Positions 5,198-10,395 of a stretch of 10,395 bases of DNA are shown piece by piece; position 1 is the first letter of the stretch; each line of letters starts with the position of its first letter. The DNA is taken from positions 1 through 10,395 of the forward strand of contig NZ_CALCDX010000175.1 of the NCBI RefSeq assembly GCF_937900395.1, in the 5' to 3' direction. The translations under genes and the position numbers were made by a program. A model generated the notes under the pieces. The model saw only the letters and a list, made by a program, of their open reading frames with translations, did not search any database and was not told where the DNA came from. The stretch is from an uncultured Caulobacter sp. (GTDB lineage: Bacteria; Pseudomonadota; Alphaproteobacteria; Caulobacterales; Caulobacteraceae).

Positions 5198-6079
5198 ATG
5201 ACCCTCGAGCAGCTTCGCATCTTCGTCGCCGTGGCCGAGCGGCAGCATGTCACCCAGGCGGCGCGCGAGCTGAACCTCACCCAATCGGCGGTGTCGAGCG
5301 CGGTGGCGGCGCTGGAGAACCGGCACGGCGTCTCGCTGTTTGACCGGGTCGGACGCAGCATTGTCCTGAACCCCGCCGGCCAAGCCTTCCTGTCCGAGGC
5401 CAAGGCGGTGCTGGCGCGGGCCGAGGCCGCCGAAGCCGCGCTCACGAACCTGGGCGACCTCTCCCGGGGGCGACTGGCGATCCAGGCCAGCCAGACGATC
5501 GCCAGCTATTGGCTCCCCGCCCGACTGGCCGCCTTCCGGCGCGCCTGGCCCGGGATCGTCCTGGACGTCACCATCGGCAACACCCGCCAGGTCGCCGAGG
5601 CGGTGGCCGAGGGACTGGCCGAACTCGGCTTCGTCGAGGGTGCGGTCGAGAACCCGGCTCTGGAGCTCAGCGTCGTTGATCAGGATCAGCCGGTGATCCT
5701 GGTCTCGCCCGAGCATGCTTGGGCCAACTATCGCCCCAAGGCGACCGATCTCACCAAGACCGAATGGGTGTTGCGCGAACCGGGCTCGGGCACCCGCGCC
5801 GCCTTCGACCTGTTGCTGAGCTCGGCCGGCGTCGATACCGCCGGCGCGTCGGTGGCCGTAACCCTTCCCGACAACGAGTCCGTACGCGGCGCGATCGAGG
5901 CCGGCATGGGCGCGGGCGTTCTGTCGCGTAGCGTCGCGGCGGCGAGCCTCGCGGCCGGAACGCTGGTCGAGGTCGCCTTTGACCTGCCGCCGCGCGACTA
6001 TTGGCTGGTGCGCCATAGGGACCGCTGGCGCAGCAAGGCGGGAGAGGCCTTCCTGGGCGCGATCCAAAACGTTCTATAA
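5198..6079 (+). CDS. LysR-family transcriptional regulator, CysL-like effector domain
   Basis: A 293-residue regulator of typical LTTR length. Residues 1-60 are the winged helix-turn-helix (M-T-L-E-Q-L-R-I-F onward, with T-Q-A-A-R-E-L-N-L-T-Q-S-A-V-S as the recognition region), followed by a linker helix to about 88 and the two-lobed effector domain. In that domain, A-S-Q-T-I-A-S-Y-W-L-P (97-107), the I-G-N-T segment (126-129), G-F-V-E-G (144-148) and R-E-P-G-S-G-T-R (193-200) are typical of the CysL/YeiE-like branch; the Ser/Thr loop near 98-100 corresponds to the anion site in CysB-type regulators. CysL activates sulfite reductase genes in Bacillus, so a sulfur oxyanion effector is plausible but inferred. 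No Shine-Dalgarno precedes ATG 5198; a perfect 12-base palindrome ends 12 bases before it. The transporter gene starts 79 bases after the stop and is the likely target. Confidence 0.92.
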   Translation: MTLEQLRIFVAVAERQHVTQAARELNLTQSAVSSAVAALENRHGVSLFDRVGRSIVLNPAGQAFLSEAKAVLARAEAAEAALTNLGDLSRGRLAIQASQTIASYWLPARLAAFRRAWPGIVLDVTIGNTRQVAEAVAEGLAELGFVEGAVENPALELSVVDQDQPVILVSPEHAWANYRPKATDLTKTEWVLREPGSGTRAAFDLLLSSAGVDTAGASVAVTLPDNESVRGAIEAGMGAGVLSRSVAAASLAAGTLVEVAFDLPPRDYWLVRHRDRWRSKAGEAFLGAIQNVL

Positions 6080-6121
6080 AATCGAACGATATTACATAAA
6101 CAACGCGTTGGATTGAACGAT
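6070..6121. promoter_or_regulatory. Candidate LysR operator array upstream of the transporter gene
   Basis: CGTTC-N9-GAACG at 6070-6088 is a dyad overlapping the LysR stop codon and contains a T-N11-A core (T6073, A6085). ATCGAACGAT at 6081-6090 is repeated with one change as ATTGAACGAT at 6112-6121, an offset of 31 bases, close to three helical turns. A CAACGCGTTG palindrome (6101-6110) lies between them. The region is notably AT-richer than its surroundings and ends 37 bases before the transporter start. The layout fits a regulator dimer pair on one DNA face; binding is inferred. Confidence 0.5.
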
Positions 6122-6158
6122 TTCTTTGGCGCATGACGCCGGGCGAAAGGATCGTCTC

Positions 6159-7283
6159 ATGACTAACCGTCGCCCTGGCCTCTCCCGCCTGCAAGACGAG
6201 ATCGTGCGCCCGTTCACGCCCAACTGGTTCGCCGTCACCATGGGCACCGGCGTGCTAGCCGTCGTCCTGGCCCAGACGCCGCTGCGTCCGCTCGGCCAGG
6301 CGCTCTGGCTGGTCAATATTCTGCTGTTCTGCGTGTTCAGCGGTCTCTACGCCGCGCGCTGGGCGCTGTTCCCGCGCGAGGCCCGGAGGATCTTCGAACA
6401 CCCGGTGATGTCGATGTTCTTCGGCTGCGCCCCGATGGGGCTGGCGACGATCGTCAACGGCTTCCTGCTCTTCGGCCCGGACCTGCTGGGCCCGCGCGCC
6501 ATCGCGATCGCCGACGTCTTGTGGCGGATCGACGTCCTGCTGGCGATCGCCTGCGGCCTGGTCATCCCCTTGCTGATGTTCACGCGCCAGGACCACGGCA
6601 TCGAGCGGATGACGGCTGTGTGGCTGCTGCCGATCGTGCCGTCCGAGGTGGCCGCGGCTAGCGGCGCCCTGCTGATCCCCCACCTGGCTGATCCGGCGGC
6701 CAGGCTGGACGTCCTGACCACCAGCTACGTCCTCTGGGCCCTGTCGGTCCCTCTGGCGCTCAGCATCCTGACCGTTCTGCTGCTGCGGATGGCGCTGCAC
6801 AAGCTGCCAGAGGCGGGCATGGCGGCGACCAGTTGGCTGGCCCTGGGCCCCATCGGCACCGGCGCCCTCGCCTTGATGGTGCTCGGCGAAGCCGCGCCCG
6901 CCGTGCTGAGCCAGAACGGCCTGGCGAGCTACGCGGTCGCCTTTCGCGGCGCCAGCCTCTTGGGCGGACTGCTGCTGTGGGGCTATGGCCTGTGGTGGTT
7001 GACGATGGCGGCCCTGATCACGGTGCGGCAACTGCGCGTCGGTCTGCCGTTCAATCTGGGCTGGTGGGGCTACACCTTCCCGCTCGGCGTCTTCACCCTG
7101 GCCACGCTGAAGCTGGCCCACCTCCTGCCCATCCGCGCCCTGGGCGCGATGGGCCAGTCGCTGATCGCGGCGTTGGCCGTCATCTGGGTCATCGTCGCGA
7201 TCCGCACGATCCGCGGGGCCTGGAGCCGCGTCCTGTTCCACGCCCCTTGCCTTGTCACCGACAAGGCCGTCGCCCGCGCTTAG
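6159..7283 (+). CDS. TDT/SLAC1-family membrane transporter (TehA/Mae1/Ssu1 relatives)
   Basis: Start at ATG 6159, seven bases after AAAGGA (6146-6151); an in-frame TTG at 6126 lacks such a site. The 374-residue product has about ten hydrophobic spans (roughly 23-39, 47-66, 84-105, 113-141, 153-174, 187-210, 225-246, 259-286, 301-320, 331-350). Family hallmarks are P-N-W-F-A-V-T-M-G-T-G (21-31), L-G-P-I-G-T-G (229-235) and G-W-W-G-Y-T-F-P-L-G (301-310). The tellurite-resistance/dicarboxylate transporter family includes TehA, the malate permease Mae1, the yeast sulfite pump Ssu1 and plant SLAC1 anion channels. Substrate cannot be read directly; next to a CysL-like regulator, export of sulfite or a similar anion is the best guess. 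Genes like this are often labelled C4-dicarboxylate or tellurite-resistance proteins without proof. Its last four bases overlap the convergent fghA stop. Confidence 0.9.
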   Translation: MTNRRPGLSRLQDEIVRPFTPNWFAVTMGTGVLAVVLAQTPLRPLGQALWLVNILLFCVFSGLYAARWALFPREARRIFEHPVMSMFFGCAPMGLATIVNGFLLFGPDLLGPRAIAIADVLWRIDVLLAIACGLVIPLLMFTRQDHGIERMTAVWLLPIVPSEVAAASGALLIPHLADPAARLDVLTTSYVLWALSVPLALSILTVLLLRMALHKLPEAGMAATSWLALGPIGTGALALMVLGEAAPAVLSQNGLASYAVAFRGASLLGGLLLWGYGLWWLTMAALITVRQLRVGLPFNLGWWGYTFPLGVFTLATLKLAHLLPIRALGAMGQSLIAALAVIWVIVAIRTIRGAWSRVLFHAPCLVTDKAVARA

Positions 7284-8113
7284 AGCCGGGCGGCGTGGAA
7301 CGCCAGGTGGTCGGCGATGAAGGTCGTGATGAAGAAGTAGCTGTGGTCGTAGCCTTCCTGGCGGCGGACCGTGACCTTGCGGCCGGCCTTGGCGGCGGCG
7401 GCTTCGATCAGTTCGGGCTTCAGCTGGCTCTCCAGGAAATTGTCCGCGAGGCCCTGGTCGATCAGGATGTCGTCGAAGCCGCCGCCCTTGCCGTCCTCGA
7501 TCAGGGCGCAGGCGTCGTGCGGCCGCCAGGCGGCGCGGTCGGGGCCGAGGTAGGCCGTCAGCGCCTTGTCGCCCCACGGGCAGTTCAGCGGCGAGACGAT
7601 CGGCGCGAAGGCGCTGACCGACCTGAAGAGCCCGGGGTGCTTCAGCGCGATGGTCAGGGCGCCGTGGCCGCCCATCGAGTGTCCGAAGATCCCCCTGCGA
7701 GCGCCGTCCAGCGGGAACGCGCCCTCGACCGCCACCAGCAGATCGCCAGTGACGTAGGAATGCATCTTGAAGTGCGGCGCCCACGGCGCCTGGGTGGCGT
7801 CGACATAGAAGCCCGCGCCCTGCCCCAGGTCGTAGGCCGGATCGTCCGCCACGCCCTCGCCCCGGGGGCTGGTGTCAGGCGCGACGATGGCGATCCCATG
7901 CCGGGCGGCGTGTTCGTAGACGCCCGACTTCACCGTGAAATTGTCCTCGGTGCAGGTCAGGCCCGACAGCCAGACGAGATAGGGAAAAGGCCCCTCTCCG
8001 TCCGGCGTCCACACCGTGAACTTCATCGGCGTGCCGGTGCTGGTGCTGTCATGCTTGCAGTATCGCAGCGTTCCGCCGTGGACGCGGTGAGTGGAGAGGG
8101 TTTCGACGGTCAT
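7280..8113 (-). CDS. fghA: S-formylglutathione hydrolase
   Basis: A 277-residue alpha/beta hydrolase of the esterase D family. It hydrolyses S-formylglutathione to formate and glutathione, the last step of glutathione-dependent formaldehyde detoxification, in the cytoplasm. The nucleophile is S146 in G-H-S-M-G-G-H; by alignment with human esterase D the triad is completed by D224 (in D-Q-G-L-A-D-N-F) and H257 (in G-Y-D-H-S-Y). The oxyanion-hole segment L-S-G-L-T-C-T-E-D-N-F (49-59) with C54 is also characteristic. ATG 8113 is preceded by GAGGAG (complement of 8121-8126) at good spacing. It follows the dehydrogenase gene on the same strand; the 143-base gap is filled by a double-hairpin repeat whose left arm starts one base beyond the ribosome binding site. 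No other promoter is obvious, so cotranscription with the dehydrogenase is likely. Identification is very secure. Confidence 0.96.
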   Translation of the reverse strand: MTVETLSTHRVHGGTLRYCKHDSTSTGTPMKFTVWTPDGEGPFPYLVWLSGLTCTEDNFTVKSGVYEHAARHGIAIVAPDTSPRGEGVADDPAYDLGQGAGFYVDATQAPWAPHFKMHSYVTGDLLVAVEGAFPLDGARRGIFGHSMGGHGALTIALKHPGLFRSVSAFAPIVSPLNCPWGDKALTAYLGPDRAAWRPHDACALIEDGKGGGFDDILIDQGLADNFLESQLKPELIEAAAAKAGRKVTVRRQEGYDHSYFFITTFIADHLAFHAARL

Positions 8114-8122
8114 GGATTGTCT

Positions 8123-8249
8123 CCTCTCCCTTCCCCCTTGATGGGGGAAGGGTCGGGGATGGGGGTGATCTACCGAGCAGGCGAAGGCGCGCGGCGTCAG
8201 CCGTCGCGGTCACCCCCACCCTACCCTCCCCCATCAAGGGGGAGGGAGC
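8123..8249. repeat. Intergenic mirror-hairpin palindromic repeat between frmA and fghA
   Basis: Left unit: CCCTTCCCCC-TTGAT-GGGGGAAGGG (8128-8152), a perfect 10-pair hairpin. Right unit: CCCTCCCCC-ATCAA-GGGGGAGGG (8224-8246), a perfect 9-pair hairpin that is the near reverse complement of the left one. Each is followed inward by a G-rich or C-rich tail ending in GGGGGTGA (8161-8168) and TCACCCCC (8210-8217), so the whole 127-base element is one large imperfect inverted repeat with arms of about 42 bases. It looks like a dispersed REP/MITE-like intergenic element; repeats of this style are common in Caulobacteraceae and related genomes as far as I recall, but the family was not checked. It contains no gene. 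Confidence 0.85.
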
Positions 8250-8256
8250 GTTAAAC

Positions 8257-9366
<1,110 letters not shown>

Positions 9367-9446
9367 CGGAAGGTCTCCTCAGGAACGAGTCGGCGCGACT
9401 TTGCCGCCGAGCGCCGCCCGGGTCGAGCCCTGATCAGGCCTACAAG

Positions 9447-10395
9447 CTAGACCTTGGTCACGGGCGGCAGGCGGTAGCGGCCATCCAGCAGTTCGGCCCG
9501 GGGCAGATAGGCGCGCAGGTACATGGCGAATGGCCCGGTCTTCGGCGCGGGCAGCCAGTTGGCCGAGCGCTCGCCGCCGGGGTCGGCGCGGCCGATCCAG
9601 ATGTCCAGGCCCCCGTCCGCATTGCGCTTCAGGCCCGGCGTGCGGTCGCCGATCGTGTAGCGCTTCAGCGGATTGTCGGTGAAGAAGAACTGGCCGTCGG
9701 TCGTGGCCTCGTACATCGACAGCGACCAGAAGCCGTCCAGAGGCAGATGCGCCGGCAGGCTCAGGCGATAGAGGCCATCGCCCGTGAACAGACCCGCGCC
9801 GTCGTCGCCGGCGGCCTTCATGTACATCGCCTCGGCCACCGGCAGCGCCGCCCAGGCCCTGCAGGGCGACGATGGCGCGATAGAGATAGTCCTGCCCGTA
9901 GTCGCCCAGGTTCGGGCGCGGATAAGACCAGCCGCCCGTGAAGGTCTGGCGCCCCTTGGCGAACTGGGTGATCAGCCGCGCCTCGTCGACGCCCTCGGCG
10001 GCCGCGGCCGGATCGAAGGGCCTCGCGCCGAGGAAGGCGGCCGTTCGGCGGAGGATGCGCAGGTCGCTCGGCGGGGCCGGATCGCTGGCGAGCAGCGCGC
10101 GAGCAGCGGCGAAGTAGGCGTCCGGCGCGGCGTCGCGGGTGGCGTAGACAGGAGCGGACGCCGCCGGCGGCCCGGTCAGCGCGAAACCGTCCTGCGCCTT
10201 GTGCGCGGCGGCCAGGTCATCACCGCCGTCGGTGAGCACGCGCAGCAGCAGCCAGGCGTGCGGCGTGGCGATCCGGGTTGGGTTGGGTCCGGCTGACCCC
10301 TGCCCTGGCCCGACGAGGGTGAAGGTTCCGCCCTCCCCGCCGATCGTGCGCGTCCCCAGCACCACGTTGTTGTTGGTGAACATGTCCATCACCGC
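9447..10395 (-). pseudogene. DUF1254/DUF1214 domain protein, frameshifted, 5' end outside window
   Basis: The - strand frame is open from the right edge and shows the DUF1254 core around T-N-N-N-V-V-L-G-T-R-T-I-G-G, so the true start lies beyond the window. The family sequence continues to ...A-L-Q-G-L-G (codon 9850-9852), then shifts by one base: the proper continuation A-L-P-V-A-E-A-M-Y-M-K is in another frame starting at 9848, so one extra base (equivalent to 9849, in a GCCGCCC run) breaks the gene. The second frame carries the whole DUF1214 C-terminal domain (F-W-S-L-S-M-Y-E, F-T-D-N-P, I-G-D-R-T-P-G, the Y-R-L-P-P-V-T-K-V end) and stops at 9447-9449. About 314 residues are visible after joining. 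The domain pair has no established activity and is often exported. Because both halves remain well conserved, the shift is either very recent or a sequencing error. It is 80 bases upstream of frmA on the same strand. Confidence 0.85.

Noticed and set aside
6833..8254. A + strand frame of 473 codons crossing the transporter tail, fghA and the intergenic repeat
   Set aside because: It starts inside the transporter in the wrong frame, runs antisense through fghA and encodes repeat sequence; low-complexity composition.
9429..9438. CCTGATCAGG palindrome between the DUF1254 gene and frmA as a regulator site
   Set aside because: An isolated 10-base palindrome with no repeat nearby and no known matching regulator; chance is adequate.
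9379..9846. The Arg-rich tail of the long - strand frame that runs from the right edge to 9379
   Set aside because: It is the out-of-frame continuation after the frameshift; the DUF1214 domain lies in a different frame over the same bases.

Overview
The window is a high-GC, tightly packed stretch of an ordinary bacterial chromosome. The C-terminal CGFS glutaredoxin, the 205-residue alphaproteobacterial-type ribosomal protein S4, promoter-like sequences of the TTGAC / GCTANAWC kind and the overall gene content point to Alphaproteobacteria, most likely Caulobacteraceae (Caulobacter or a close relative). This placement rests on protein and promoter style recognised by eye, not on a search. No prophage, insertion sequence, CRISPR array, tRNA or rRNA was seen. 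No stretch longer than about 300 bases lacks a gene; the largest gene-free interval (3636-3901) holds an inverted repeat, small hairpins and the rpsD terminator.

Layout from left to right. (1) 1-2360: the 3' end of a Grx4-type monothiol glutaredoxin, then a small 4HBT thioesterase, both on +. A small predicted Tat lipoprotein on - overlaps the thioesterase tail and is transcribed divergently from an exported beta-lactamase-family serine hydrolase on +. (2) 2365-3635, on -: a zinc-ribbon protein followed after 11 bases by the membrane protease HtpX, probably one operon. (3) 3842-4591, on -: rpsD with a strong intrinsic terminator and a plausible promoter. (4) 4669-5073, on -: a second small lipoprotein-like protein, recognisably a paralogue of the one at 761-1132. 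(5) 5198-7283, on +: a CysL-like LysR regulator and a TDT/SLAC1-family 10-TM transporter, with dyad sites resembling LysR boxes before each gene. (6) 7280-9366, on -: the glutathione-dependent formaldehyde detoxification pair, S-(hydroxymethyl)glutathione dehydrogenase then S-formylglutathione hydrolase, separated by a striking double-hairpin intergenic repeat. (7) 9447-10395, on -: a DUF1254/DUF1214 protein running off the right edge and carrying a one-base frameshift.

Functional links. The dehydrogenase and the hydrolase are successive steps: S-hydroxymethylglutathione is oxidised to S-formylglutathione, which is hydrolysed to formate and glutathione. The LysR and TDT pair looks like a self-contained regulator/exporter module; the CysL-like effector domain and the Ssu1/TehA relatives of the transporter make a sulfite or related oxyanion the best guess, which is inference. 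HtpX and the zinc-ribbon protein are probably co-made for membrane protein quality control.

No wholly new system is obvious. The items most worth a second look are the paralogous two-cysteine lipoproteins, the operator architecture of the LysR/TDT module, the mirror-hairpin repeat beside the fghA ribosome binding site, the inverted repeat upstream of the zinc-ribbon/htpX operon, and the frameshift in the DUF1254 gene.
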